Source of the DNA: Scolanthus callimorphus
Taxonomy: Eukaryota > Cnidaria > Anthozoa > Actiniaria > Edwardsiidae
DNA length: 64,000 nucleotides
Assembly: GCA_033964015.1 (NCBI GenBank)
Contig: CM066919.1
Location: 7,379,831 to 7,443,830, forward strand
Direction: 5' to 3'
Under the pieces are notes generated by a model. It did not search any database. It had not been told where the DNA came from and worked only from the letters and a program-made list of their open reading frames with translations. Shown piece by piece: positions 56,601-64,000 of this stretch (position 1 is the first letter of the stretch; every line of letters begins with the position of its first letter). A program made the translations under genes and the position numbers.

Positions 56601-59600
56601 TTCGATTTTTTGGTGATCATGTCCTTTAAAGAGCCGGTGTCAGCCGCCATTTTGACAGCATAGCAACATACCAAGTCGGCGAAAGCATCCATTTCCATCG
56701 GCTGATTTAGAGAATATAGAGCAATGTTCTCGGTTAATTTTGGTAAATCAAATCTAGAACTTTGTTTTTAGATGTTGATTTAGAGATTTCTATTCGTAAT
56801 TCGTCTTCTATATCGAACGAAAACAAAAACAAAGGAGTGGCTGACACGGGCTCTTTAAACCTGAATTAATCGGTAACCACTTCGCAATCGCTCCTATAGA
56901 TTCTGTCCAGAATTGATGATAGAACTACAGTTCAAAGAAGACTAAGAGACCTAGTACAAGTCACGTATTGTATGGTTTTCTTTCTTCAGGTTCTTTCTCG
57001 CGTAAAAATGGTCAAATCTACATGGACGTGACAATTTTCAATAAGGCCATGCAGCCGATGGGTGACTTCGCTATACAGTTTAACAAGAACAGGTTTGTTA
57101 ACGAGTCTCAATTTTGATGAACTTTGGAGGATATGATCTCTAGACATTAAGGCCTAGATGTAAGGAGAGGTGATACTTTGATCAGCAACAAAATGAATAT
57201 TTTATTTAATATTTTTTGCCAACATTGTGGAGGCTGGGTAAATTTGGGAAATAATGCAAGGGAAGGGAAGGATTATGCAAATGTTTTTTCACAAAAAAAA
57301 ACTTATAAAGAAAACAGATCACCAAATGTCATTTCCGATTATACCGGAAGTAGAATAATTAGACTTGCGCTTCGCTCCTTTCGCTTGCTCCGAGCAATGA
57401 ATGAGAAAGCCGAATGTCGTATAGCTACAGTAGGTTTATATTTTGTTGCAGTTTTGGATTGACTCCAGGCAGCCAACTCAATATACCATCGCCTATGATG
57501 CCCAACACATCCGCCAGTACCGCACTTCCCCTTACATGCAGTAAGTGTATGCTGATTCCCACCTGTGCCCCTCTCCTCCCCTAAATAGGACTAGCCCTCC
57601 CCCCCCCCCCCCCCCCCCCAACCATAGATATTCAGGTATTAAGTAATTTTACATTGTAGGTGAAATTCATATACAATCTAGGCGTAAATCCATGAGGAGA
57701 AACCTGCCAAACCTAAAACATTGTCGCTAAGGCCGGTTTACACTTGCGATTTTTGTTGCATTTGTCGCGGCGATTTTTCTCGCGCGGAGTTACAATTCCA
57801 ACTCTCTAGTGTAAACGAGATGCAAATCCGGTGCGATTTCTGTGCTCTCTTTTCTTCAAATCGCATGAAGTTGCAAAGAGTTTCGAACGTGTTTGAAATC
57901 TCCGCGACATCACGCGCGACAAAAATCGCGGCAGATCGCGCCGAGTTGCGCCTAGTTTACATTAGTGATTTTGAGTTGACGCGTACGTGCGAGAAAAATC
58001 GCCGCGACTCGCGCGACAAAAATTGCAGCAAAAATTGCAAGTGTAAACGGGCTTTCAAGGCCCGTTTACACTCGCAATTTTTGTCGCCTGAGTCGCGGCG
58101 ATTTTTCTCGTACGTGTCAACTCGAAATGTAGTCGCACCGGATTTGCGATCTCGTTTACACAAGAGAGAATTGCAATTCGCGCGAGAAAAATCGCCGCGA
58201 CAAATGCAACAAGTGTCAACCGGCCTTTAGAGCGATTTTCAGATGACTATCGAAAGTTAATCAGACTTGCGTTTTCTAGGCGTTCCCATTGGTTGATGTC
58301 TTGGGTTTTGCTCATTCAGCCGACACCGCGGCAAAACGCAGTTGACATGCGCTAAAGATTCATTGGTCTGTGAAATGAAGACAATTGAAAAAATCTACAT
58401 AACAACAGCGAACGATACATTTTGACTTAAAACCATTATTTTCGCCTCGGGTGCAAGCCTTAAAGTGCGAGGTGCAAAAGCTCAGAGAAAGATATTATAA
58501 CATTCTAGCTGCTCTGCAATTTTTGGCCTTAAGTTTAGTGTCTGGAGCTTACGTTTTCCAAATAGCCAAGACAGCACGAGATATTTTTGTTATGTAGATT
58601 ATTTCTTTTGTGTTCATTTCACAGGAAATGAATCTTTAGCGCATGGCAAATACGTTTTGCCGCTGTGTTCATTTAGCCAATGACACAGCGAAGAAAATCC
58701 AAACTCACTGTGTCTCTTGTTTTCTAGACTAAACGCAAGTTCTTATTGGCTAAGTGTATTTTATTTGTGTTTAGCTTTTTACACTCAACTGAAATCTGCT
58801 CTATGAGGACCGCAGCACCTAATGAGAAATGTTCCATGTTGTTTAATTTCAGATGGCCCTGTACAAAAGATGAATCCTCTTACAAACCTACAAGTGGCCG
58901 TCAAGAATAATATCGACATCTTCTACTTCAGTACCCTGATGCCGATACACGTGATCTTTACTGAGGCAGGCCAGATGGGTAAGTCCGCTGACACACCCGC
59001 AATTTGTCGCCACTCGGAAAACCACAATCCATTTCCATCTGTTGATTTACTAGCCAGAATAGACTAGTTCGCGGTGCAAGGTCCTTCCGGGTCCGACATT
59101 AATTGTTTTTCGCTTGGTGCCATTGGCGACCAATTCAAAACATTTTGTCGCCAGAAAGCAATATTTAGTCGCCACGTAAGCGTAGATTTCAGCCGAACTT
59201 AGAAAGATGTGGTGCCATTTGGTGACTAGCTCTAAAATTTTGGTCGCCAAACCCGCAAATTTAGTCGCCATTGGCAACCATATGGTCGCAGTGTCGGGCC
59301 CTGTGCATCATGGGTAATCAGGACAAGATGACAGAAATAATGGGCTCGGACAAACCGATCAATCAAGTTTGTGCGCGAGCAAGAAAATATCAATTTATCT
59401 GCTCTACAACTTAAAATCACTTTTTGTGGCCTTTATATGCCTCGTTTTTTCTCAATTTGAAGGCTCTTAAATGCAGCTCTGATACTCATTCTAAAGTTTG
59501 CCTTTGAGAATTCGCTGGGGATCGTTTTATTTTCTATCGAAATTTGAGCAGAATGTTGTGTCGGTCATTGAACAAAAAATCAGATTGAATTGATTATATG

Positions 59601-61531
59601 AAAAGTATGATGTTTTCGGTGACCATGATCCTTTTAACAAACGCGAAAAGTGTTCGAGGACGACACTCAAATGTACGCTGATTCTCGTCATTATAGCCCC
59701 TTGTCACTCTTGTCCATCAGATCGCAAAATTTTCCTCGCCACCTGGAGAGACATCTCGGATGAGAACGAGGTGAAGAGCCAAATAACAAACGTCAACTTG
59801 AATTCTGGTAAGAATGATATCGAAATTATAAGGAATGTTATCTATATAACAAACGTCAACTTGAATTCTGGTAAGAACGATATCGAAATTATAAGGAATG
59901 TTATCTATATAACAAACGTCAACTTGAATTCTGGTAGGAACGATTATCGAAATTATAAGGAATGTCTTTGGCTATATATTCATAAGCTGCAAAGTTAGGC
60001 CTAGGGCATACGTCGAATTAGGGTCGCGTCGATTACATTTTTTCAAAAGATACCGCCTCATTACACTTTCAAATAACAAATTATCTATTGTTTTAAATGC
60101 ATTCGACGCGACTCTAATTCGACGTATGCCCTAGGCTTTAGAAACTCGTAGAAAGCTTATTTCCGCTCTGTGCATGTATTCAAAGCTTCAGTCGAGATTC
60201 CGCAAAAAAAAAAACTAGGACGAAAAAAAAAGTAACACTATATATTTTTTATTTATCTCCTACTCAGATGCTGCCATGCGCAAGTTACAGCAAAATAACA
60301 TATACACTATAGCCAAGCGTAACGTTGAGGGGCAAGACATGCTCTATCAGTCCTTCAAATGCACTAACGGGATTTATGTCTTGGCCGAGCTCAAGATGGT
60401 TCCAAATAACCCCACCGTGCAGGTAAAGCAGCGTTTCCTATGCGCCCCTATAGATCTTTATCACGTTGCTACAGCGTTCACAATTCTGCGAACTCTACGC
60501 CAACTAACAAACCGCGGTTTGGCTTCCGTCAATCAAACGAGTGAACAACTCTGGGTGATTTCACGCAGGTTTTGAGAGGTTTTTTGAAATAATAAAGACT
60601 AGCTAGGCTTCAAATCCGAATTTTCCACCATAAAATGCAAACAAACCTTTGCGCCTTTCTTTAAAGATTAGATCGACGGAAGTCAAGACGTATTTGGCGT
60701 TTAGAAATGTAAAGCGGGAGTTCGCAGAATTATGAAAATCGCGGTAATATTGTGTAATAATATAGTTTAGTTATCAGGAATCAGTCCAGTGTTCAATTCA
60801 GCACGTTATTAAATAAACTGCAAAATTTGGAAATAATGTTTTTTTTTTCGCGGAAACATCATATGGGCGGAAACATCACAACGAGGCTCGTAGCGCAACG
60901 AAGCCCTACCATGACATCAGTTTATTGCAAAAATCTATTTTAATCTTTGTTGTAGACAAGCTTATAATAATCTGCTGATTCAACATAAACTTAAAGCATA
61001 TTTTCAGTTGGGTGGAAATTAACACCGCAAAGGACTTTTGCAAGACTTCTTGAACGTAACTCGCGTAGTTCAGGAATGTAGAACGCGTTATCTGGCGAGT
61101 TTCAATATTATTCTTGTGAACCTCCATTAAGCGGCCACTTTCAGGGGCGAATCCTGGAATTTCAGAAAGGGGGAGGGCCAGATAGTTAAAATATCGGAGC
61201 CAAAAATTATAAATTTCCGTGAGCAAATACCAGTAAATGTACGGGAAAATCTCCCGAGAAAGACCCCCCCCCCCCCCCCTTTCACGGTCCCGAGGGCGGC
61301 CACTTAATAAAGTTACCCCCCCCCCCCCCCTTTCACGGTCCCGAGGGCGGCCACTTAATAAAGTTACCCCCCCCCCCCCCCCCCTCCCTTTCACGGTCCC
61401 GAGGGCGGCCACTTAATAAAGTTACCACTTAACGATTTTCATGTTCCTTTTCACAGTTATCCCTGAAGACAAGGGCTATGGATGTGATAGGAGATGTCCA
61501 GAGCATCTATGACATCCTGCTTCATTCGTAA
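41606..61531 (+). CDS. AP1B1: AP-1/AP-2 clathrin adaptor complex beta subunit
   Basis: There are 24 coding exons: 41606-41884, 42296-42541, 43296-43420, 43640-43708, 43853-43919, 44047-44127, 44917-44989, 45290-45430, 46159-46234, 46627-46716, 47624-47712, 47940-48042, 49436-49612, 50833-51022, 51613-51798, 52129-52175, 53320-53424, 54349-54390, 56990-57092, 57452-57540, 58853-58978, 59721-59807, 60268-60422 and 61457-61531. The predicted protein is about 940 residues (human AP1B1 949, AP2B1 937). It starts [20 protein letters not shown] and keeps the armadillo trunk (exons 1-14), an Ala/Pro-rich hinge with SDLLGDLL and a clathrin-box-like LFSLD, and the appendage ([27 protein letters not shown]). 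Invertebrates commonly use one beta for both AP-1 and AP-2. Exons 6 and 18 are each one base short. Confidence 0.96.
41965..42125. repeat. Dispersed GGCTGGAAATT repeat in intron 1
   Basis: The words GGGCTGGAAATT, GGCGACTAAAAATTTTGTTG and GGTGACCAG resemble the segments at 49616-49790 and 51085-51200, which also pair 'gcgactaaa' words with 'ggaaat' ends. The copies are strongly diverged. Confidence 0.45.
42585..42745. mobile_element. Degenerate CTCGTACCCAGAGC-family MITE in intron 2
   Basis: GGAAGGCTCTGGTGACAGCC, GACACAGAGCTGTTGAGAGG, TGACTGTCACCAGTGCCCCC and CCAGGTACGAGATTGTCTC parallel the interior and right end of 6897-7117. The left terminus is eroded. Confidence 0.6.
42780..43030. repeat. 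GTTGTTGATGATG trinucleotide tract
   Basis: Low-complexity mix of GTT and GAT triplets in intron 2 of AP-1/2 beta. It produces long but meaningless frames on both strands. Confidence 0.85.
44256..44780 (-). pseudogene. LINE reverse-transcriptase C-terminal fragment
   Basis: On the minus strand, in several frames, there are typical non-LTR retrotransposon tail motifs. 44780-44640 reads the [16 protein letters not shown] segment. 44587-44500 gives the [13 protein letters not shown] and [20 protein letters not shown] segments. 44410-44350 gives [13 protein letters not shown]. The pieces are interrupted by frameshifts, so this is a dead 5'-truncated insertion in AP-1/2 beta intron 6. Confidence 0.8.
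45151..45256. repeat. Dispersed repeat (partner of 23488-23601)
   Basis: The order of words is the same as in the partner: TTCCTGCAATCGGTATC, TTCCATGCTTTATG, TTGGCTTGTCCGAC, GCAACAGTAACTAGG and AACAATGAATGC. It lies about 35 bp before exon 8 of AP-1/2 beta. Confidence 0.8.
45467..45780. mobile_element. Foldback MITE, about 110-bp arms, in intron 8
   Basis: CTACTCTTCCCTGTAGACCA and TTACACCTGTCGATTTTTC on the left mirror GAAAAATCGACAGGTGTAAC and GGTCTACTGGGAAGAGTAG on the right. Inner words GTACCACGTGAT and ATCACGTGGTAC also pair. Confidence 0.85.
46762..47275. mobile_element. Foldback element with TTCAGATGA ends in intron 10
   Basis: TTTCAGATGAGCGTAGAAAG and AAATTTACTTTGCG on the left mirror GCAAAGTACATTTACTTTGC and TTTTCTACACTCATCTGAA on the right. 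It is followed at 47290-47505 by another foldback (GACGAGTTTCTCG and CGAGAAACTCGTC). Confidence 0.7.
48104..49430. other. AP-1/2 beta intron 12, nothing recognised
   Basis: This large intron has short frames only. No clear inverted or tandem repeats were found. Confidence 0.4.
49800..50375. repeat. Dispersed repeat whose 3' end is amplified into a 50-bp tandem array
   Basis: Positions 49800-50020 align with 59090-59310 (CCGACATTAA, GTCGCCA, GAACTTAGAAAGATG-like words, TCTAAAATTTTGGTCGCCAA, GTCGGGCCCTGTG). In this copy the last 50 bp, GTTGCCGTTGGTAACCATAT followed by CGTCACAGTGTCGGGCCCTG, is repeated about eight times with almost no change. It is in intron 13 of AP-1/2 beta. Confidence 0.9.
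51285..51500 (-). mobile_element. tRNA-derived SINE
   Basis: Read on the minus strand from about 51500, GGTTAGCGCAGTGGTAGAGC matches a polymerase III A box (TGGCNNAGTGG-type) and GGTTGGGAGTTCAAACCCC matches a B box. The spacing is right for a tRNA-like head. The body (CTTCACGTCTTCTCGGATAA, CCGTAGGCCCCGCAACGG) continues away from it. Fragments occur at 22430-22510 and 22840-22875. It is intronic in AP-1/2 beta. Confidence 0.75.
53061..53287. mobile_element. MITE, TIR AAGAGC...GTGTCAGCC, copy 1
   Basis: It starts GAAGAGCATGTGTCAGCCGC and ends GGCTGACACGGGCTCTTC. Its interior aligns along its whole length with 56627-56858. It lies just upstream of exon 17. Confidence 0.85.
53490..53880. repeat. 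Minisatellite of GGTTCGAGTCACCGAGG units
   Basis: About 20 units of 16-17 bp, alternating GGTTCGAGTCACCGAGG and GGTCGAGTTACCGAG. The two open frames here, with repeated arginine/valine/glutamate words, come from the repeat. Confidence 0.9.
54041..54199. mobile_element. hAT-like MITE, TIR CAAGGCCGTAGCTAG, 5-bp target duplication
   Basis: The ends CAAGGCCGTAGCTAG and CTAGCTACGGCCCTG are inverted. ATTAC flanks both sides (54036-54040 and 54200-54204). The interior has two GGGGGCAAGC words. It is in the intron just before exon 18. Confidence 0.85.
54545..54655. repeat. Palindromic MITE ACAATTATTCGCCG
   Basis: AACAATTATTCGCCGAAGGC, GTGAATAGTGGCGAATAGTC and CCCGAGACC are mirrored by GGTCGAGGGGACTATTCGCC, ACTATTCACTGAGC and GGAGAATAATTGTT. 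It directly abuts the 1-kb element at 54656. Confidence 0.8.
54658..55705. mobile_element. 1-kb DNA element with TIR TACTACACGGGAAC
   Basis: TACTACACGGGAAC at the left and GTTCCCGTGTAGTA at the right are inverted, with TA on both sides as possible target duplication. The interior holds an unrecognised 76-codon frame at 54943-55173 (+) and further short frames. It occupies AP-1/2 beta intron 18, after the frameshifted exon. Confidence 0.75.
56107..56406. mobile_element. MITE, TIR ATAGGCCACTTGCAC
   Basis: ATAGGCCACTTGCACT at the left and AAGTGCAAGTGGCCTAT at the right are inverted. The interior has GGGTCACGTGACCC and two CAGCGCGCG words but no long frame. It is in intron 18. Confidence 0.8.
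56627..56858. mobile_element. MITE, TIR AAAGAGCCGGTGTCAGCC, copy 2
   Basis: It starts AAAGAGCCGGTGTCAGCCGC and ends GGCTGACACGGGCTCTTT. The interior (CAACATACCAAGTC, AAAGCATCCATTTCCATCGG, CAAAGGAGTG) matches copy 1 at 53061-53287 in the same orientation. Confidence 0.88.
57729..58228. mobile_element. 500-bp near-palindromic foldback
   Basis: AAGGCCGGTTTACACTTGCG, GTCGCGGCGATTTTTCTCGC and GATGCAAATCCGGTGCGA on the left mirror GTCGCACCGGATTTGCGATC, GCGAGAAAAATCGCCGCGAC and CAACCGGCCTTT on the right. A central AGGCCCGTTTACACTCGC and its complement form an inner symmetric pair. The 169-codon frame across it is a repeat shadow. It is in intron 20. Confidence 0.88.
58231..58805. mobile_element. 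Foldback element with TTCAGATGA ends in intron 20
   Basis: GAGCGATTTTCAGATGACT at the left pairs with CAACTGAAATCTGCTC at the right. CAGACTTGCGTTTTCTAGGC pairs with CTAGACTAAACGCAAGT, and AGCGCATG / CATGCGCT words pair inside. It is related to 46762-47275 by its end sequence. Confidence 0.65.
59090..59310. repeat. Dispersed GTCGCCA...GTCGGGCCCTGTG repeat, single-tail copy
   Basis: It matches 49800-50020. It carries only one copy of the GTTGCC/CAACCATAT...GTCGGGCCCTGTG tail that is amplified in intron 13. It is in intron 21. Confidence 0.8.
59787..59990. repeat. Tandem triplication of the exon 22 end and its splice donor
   Basis: A roughly 65-bp unit (ACAAACGTCAACTTGAATTC, then TGGTAAGAATGATATCGAAA, then TTATAAGGAATG) occurs three times. 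The first unit begins inside exon 22, which ends at 59807. Units two and three repeat the coding tail ITNVNLNS plus donor; unit two keeps GGTAAGAA and unit three has GGTAGGAA. Confidence 0.92.
59997..60138. repeat. Palindromic MITE, about 35-bp arms
   Basis: AGGCCTAGGGCATACGTCGA and ATTAGGGTCGCGTCGA on the left mirror TCGACGCGACTCTAATTCGA and CGTATGCCCTAGGCTT on the right. Confidence 0.85.
61142..61430. mobile_element. hAT-like terminus CAGGGGCGAATCCTGG plus triplicated tail
   Basis: CAGGGGCGAATCCTGGAATT at the left resembles the terminus at 10833. The sequence then leads to a C run and a unit of about 60 bp, CCCTTTCACGGTCCCGAGGG then CGGCCACTTAATAAAGTTA, repeated three times. GCGGCCACTT also occurs just left of the element (61131-61140), so it may be a target or flank duplication. 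It is in the last intron of AP-1/2 beta. Confidence 0.6.
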
Positions 61532-61657
61532 AGAGATCTTGTACACGCAGAGGCGCACCACATGTGGCATTGACACCTTACTGAAATTAAACTCATAAAC
61601 CTTGTAAGAAATTCCATAGCAAACTGAATCACCTAGATAGCATGCATAACGAAGTAT

Positions 61658-61663
61658 AATAAA
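61658..61663 (+). terminator. Polyadenylation signal AATAAA of AP-1/2 beta
   Basis: A canonical AATAAA lies 127 bases after the AP-1/2 beta stop codon, in AT-rich sequence. Confidence 0.6.
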
Positions 61664-61724
61664 TCATGAAGCAATTGCATTTCAGTTCATTATTTCGTGA
61701 TTATAATATAGCATTATTTCGTAT

Positions 61725-61970
61725 TATAATATAGCTACGCGCGCTCTTATTGATCCAAATCAGCTATGCTCTATTACACCGATAAAGTAATGGTTCTCCC
61801 CCGCTATATCATAAGAGCATTAGGACACAACTTTCTATGACTTTATCGGCAAATAGAGCAGGCGTCGGCGAGTGATTTTAAAACTTTGTTTGTGTCTCCC
61901 GACATCACGCGTGCTCTATTGCGTCGATAAAGTCACAGAAAGTTGTGCTCTAATGCTTATAGTAGACACT
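61725..61970. repeat. Imperfect foldbacks with GCTCTATT and GATAAAGT words
   Basis: TAAGAGCATTAGGACACAAC and TTTCTATGACTTTATCGGC are mirrored by CGATAAAGTCACAGAAAGTT and GTGCTCTAATGCTTATAG. A weaker copy of the left half lies at 61745-61810. Confidence 0.7.
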
Positions 61971-62238
61971 CTATCGCATTCTATCAATCTGATTAGCTCC
62001 GCTTCTTTACGCCAGCGTACTGATTACGTTTTAGCTAAAAAGCATGGTCGGATGGATTGAGAAGTAGTGAGATTATATAGTGATCACAGTAGTGAGATTT
62101 GTTTTCGAGGTTTTTAGTCCTCGCTGGCCATCGTTAAGGGACGATACATCGTTAAGGGACGATGATTTGAGAGATGCGCAGAACAGCCGATGGATTAGGT
62201 GAGTGAATAGGTTAAAAAATGAGGTATCACCTATGATG

Positions 62239-62538
62239 ATGCGGCTTTTTCGCGATATTATGTCATTTAATCGACAAGTACACAATTAATGTTTCTAACC
62301 CATGAAGTTAATGCAGCACAGAAACAGGTATTTTGGATAAGGGGAAGGAATGCAGAATGCAGTACTCCTATTTTCAAGTCCTATACTGAAAGCTTAGAAT
62401 AGTTCCGTTAGGTTACTATGGCAACAGAGAGCTAAAGGGGTGAAGATCCCCATTCAAACCTCTTTAAAGTTGGTCAGAGACCACTGGCCTATGAGAAGTG
62501 AAGATCCTCTCCCGCAAAGAGGAAATAATTCTTCCCAA

Positions 62539-62577
<39 letters not shown>

Positions 62578-62750
62578 AGATCCCCCACATGAGAAGTCCC
62601 ATGTTACCATAGCAACCAATCCTTAAGGGGAAACAATTAGCTATTTTTTAACCTCACGTGAGGCTATGGGGCCAAAAGTGATCTGCATAGGAGCACTTTA
62701 TATGCGGCTTTTTCGCGATATTATGTCATTTAATCGACAAGTACACAATT
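62239..62750. mobile_element. Novel-looking 414-bp insertion flanked by 49-bp perfect direct repeats, copy 2
   Basis: A 49-bp sequence beginning ATGCGGCTTTTTCGCGATAT is present at 62239-62287 and 62702-62750 without a difference. The insert is related to 26882-27279 (AACCCATGA near the start, GCAGTACTCCTAT, GTTACCATAGCAAC, GAGGCTATGGGGCC near the end). Its hairpin words use another core: GGGGTGAAGATCCCC, GTGAAGATCCTC and GGGGAAGATCCCCC. It also holds a 38-base G run at 62539-62576. Confidence 0.8.
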
Positions 62751-63136
62751 GTCCCTAGTAGCATTTTTAAACTAATAAATTTGCTAAAACTTTTATACCG
62801 GTATTCCCATTTGAAATATTCTTCGCATCCTTTATTTTATACGCATTCTCCGAACATTTTGTTATGATATCAGAACTCTCTAGTATTCTTCTGTAATCGA
62901 CGAAGCGTCATCAAACAATACCGTCAATAACTTTCTCATATTAGAGTTACATAATCAATATTTCAGTTTCTATTTGAAAAGATGTTAGTTTTCGGAGAGC
63001 TAACTACTAAATCATTGATGAGTGTGCTGAGAAATCATTAAAAGTATATGAAAACCTCGTGTTGATTCTAATTCATCGTTAAACTACAATATACAATGAT
63101 AGACTTGTAAGCCAAGTTTTGTCAACATATCAAACC
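62751..63136. other. Intergenic, nothing recognised
   Basis: AT-rich sequence without supported features. Confidence 0.4.
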
Positions 63137-63412
63137 CGGGTCGGGGGATGATCGTCGGATCTTTTAGGGGATGTTCTTCATCTGCAATAAATTGAAGGTA
63201 GATTGGTATATTTCAAGGAGAGAGAGTACTTGTTGACACAAGATAATAATTTAGACAACATCAAAGGCAGCATTCTTTTTAATCAAAGACGAAAATTCAT
63301 TCATCAGTATCTTTTCGGGTAACAAATTATTTTAGCCACGCCCTTTTTGGTATCTTTTAGGGGTGAAACTGAAAATTCCCAACGATCATCCTCGACCAAA
63401 AATATGGGAGTC
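63137..63412. mobile_element. GTATCTTTTAGGGGT family element, copy 2
   Basis: GGGGATGATCGTCGGATCTT at the left and CAACGATCATCCTCGACC then AAAAATATGGGAG at the right correspond to both ends of the element at 2380-2795. The interior is shorter. Confidence 0.75.
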
Positions 63413-63742
63413 CCCCCTCTAAACACAACATCGGATTTTCAAATCTTTGATCCTAAAATATTAGATATTCAGTTTTATCTATATGGTGAATAAAGACTTA
63501 TTACTATTTAATAAGTAACAGACAAATGACTTTGTTAAAAAGTGACTTTGTTTAAAAACTTCATAAACTTTTCGTTAACTGTAAATTATTTAGTACATTG
63601 CTATGTTATGGGTCAGTCATGGAAACAGCATGTTTCGCTGACTGGCCTAATGAATATATTATGAGTAAAATCCATGATGCTGCTGAAAGCAAAATAGGTG
63701 AGGTTTTTTCTTAGCCTCGGCAAAGCCAACATCCCAGGAGCT

Positions 63743-64000
63743 ATGTCGTCGCTCCAAATTCTATTTTGTTGGACGCTTGCTTTTGTAGGTCCAGCTTTCT
63801 GCCAAAATACCCTCCAAGCCGCAAATTATGTCGTTAGAAATGAAACAATTTCGCCTCTCCAGGAGGAACTGGCAAGAATTTCCAACGTTCATGACTATTT
63901 ACGTTGCGGAATTACTTGTGTTCTTCGAGCCGATTGCGACGGAGCAAACTACAACCTAAACGCTAAAACATGTTCTTTGCTAAGATCTGGAGAAAGCTCG
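63743..64000 (+). CDS. Secreted PAN/Apple-domain protein, 5' part only
   Basis: The open frame starts at ATG 63743 and continues off the window (86 codons visible). Residues 1-20, MSSLQILFCWTLAFVGPAFC, are a typical signal peptide. From about residue 50 a PAN/Apple module is visible: YLRCGITCVLRADCDGANYN, then CSLL, giving the C-x3-C-x5-C and later Cys pattern. The module's later part is cut off. PAN modules mediate extracellular protein or carbohydrate binding. It is on the opposite strand from the two other PAN-containing genes of the window. A family relation is inferred from domain type only; the rest of its architecture lies outside the window. Confidence 0.8.
   Translation, partial: MSSLQILFCWTLAFVGPAFCQNTLQAANYVVRNETISPLQEELARISNVHDYLRCGITCVLRADCDGANYNLNAKTCSLLRSGESS

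Noticed and set aside
57721..58230. 169-codon frame
   Set aside because: It coincides exactly with a near-palindromic foldback. The antisense frame has similar composition and there is no domain signal.
60906..61412. 168-codon minus-strand frame
   Set aside because: The first half is the three-fold C-run tandem unit and the rest is an intron of AP-1/2 beta. No homology was recognised.

Overview
This is a window of animal nuclear DNA, not microbial. Coding sequence is split into short exons with GT/AG introns, polyadenylation signals are AATAAA, and much of the non-coding DNA consists of small foldback transposons, minisatellites and a tRNA-derived SINE. The gene content (secreted PAN/Apple-domain proteins, a LamG-Ig-D8C-PAN mosaic, AP-1/2 beta, SLC15A4, a FAM92/CIBAR BAR protein), compact introns and AT-rich composition suggest an anthozoan cnidarian such as a stony coral or sea anemone. 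The species cannot be read from the sequence.

Layout: 1-7288 is repeat-rich with no gene recognised. 7289-8077 (+) is an intronless FAM92/CIBAR-like BAR-domain gene. 8160-9420 holds tandem repeats. 9548-14001 (-) is a secreted PAN-domain gene of five recognised exons, with an in-frame stop and a one-base frameshift. 14900-15815 is a 38/51-bp minisatellite. 16270-22969 (-) is the 3' part of a mosaic extracellular gene (LamG/ConA, Ig, D8C, PAN) full of transposon insertions. 23000-31900 is intergenic repeats. 31910-40157 (-) is an SLC15A4-type proton-coupled transporter in five exons. 41606-61531 (+) is the AP-1/AP-2 complex beta subunit in 24 coding exons, head-to-head with SLC15A4 across a short shared promoter. 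61700-63740 is intergenic, and at 63743 (+) another signal-peptide plus PAN-domain gene starts and runs off the window.

Functional links: AP-1/2 beta is a core clathrin-adaptor subunit sorting cargo between the trans-Golgi, endosomes and plasma membrane. SLC15A4 is an endolysosomal transporter that in vertebrates carries an N-terminal acidic di-leucine sorting signal; a similar D-E-R-T-P-L-V sequence is visible here. The two genes share a promoter segment with a YY1-type and a CACGTG motif, so co-expression is a reasonable inference. The three PAN-domain genes look like members of an expanded extracellular recognition family.

The most unusual element is a pair of about 400-bp non-coding insertions (26882-27279 and 62288-62701). 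They are related to each other, but each is flanked by its own long direct repeat (40 and 49 bp), and each carries several short hairpins built on a copy-specific core word. Other notable points are two exons of AP-1/2 beta that are each exactly one base short at an A run, a tandem triplication of a splice donor, several transposon families with clear target-site duplications, and nested foldbacks, one of which carries a possible paired-domain-like reading frame.
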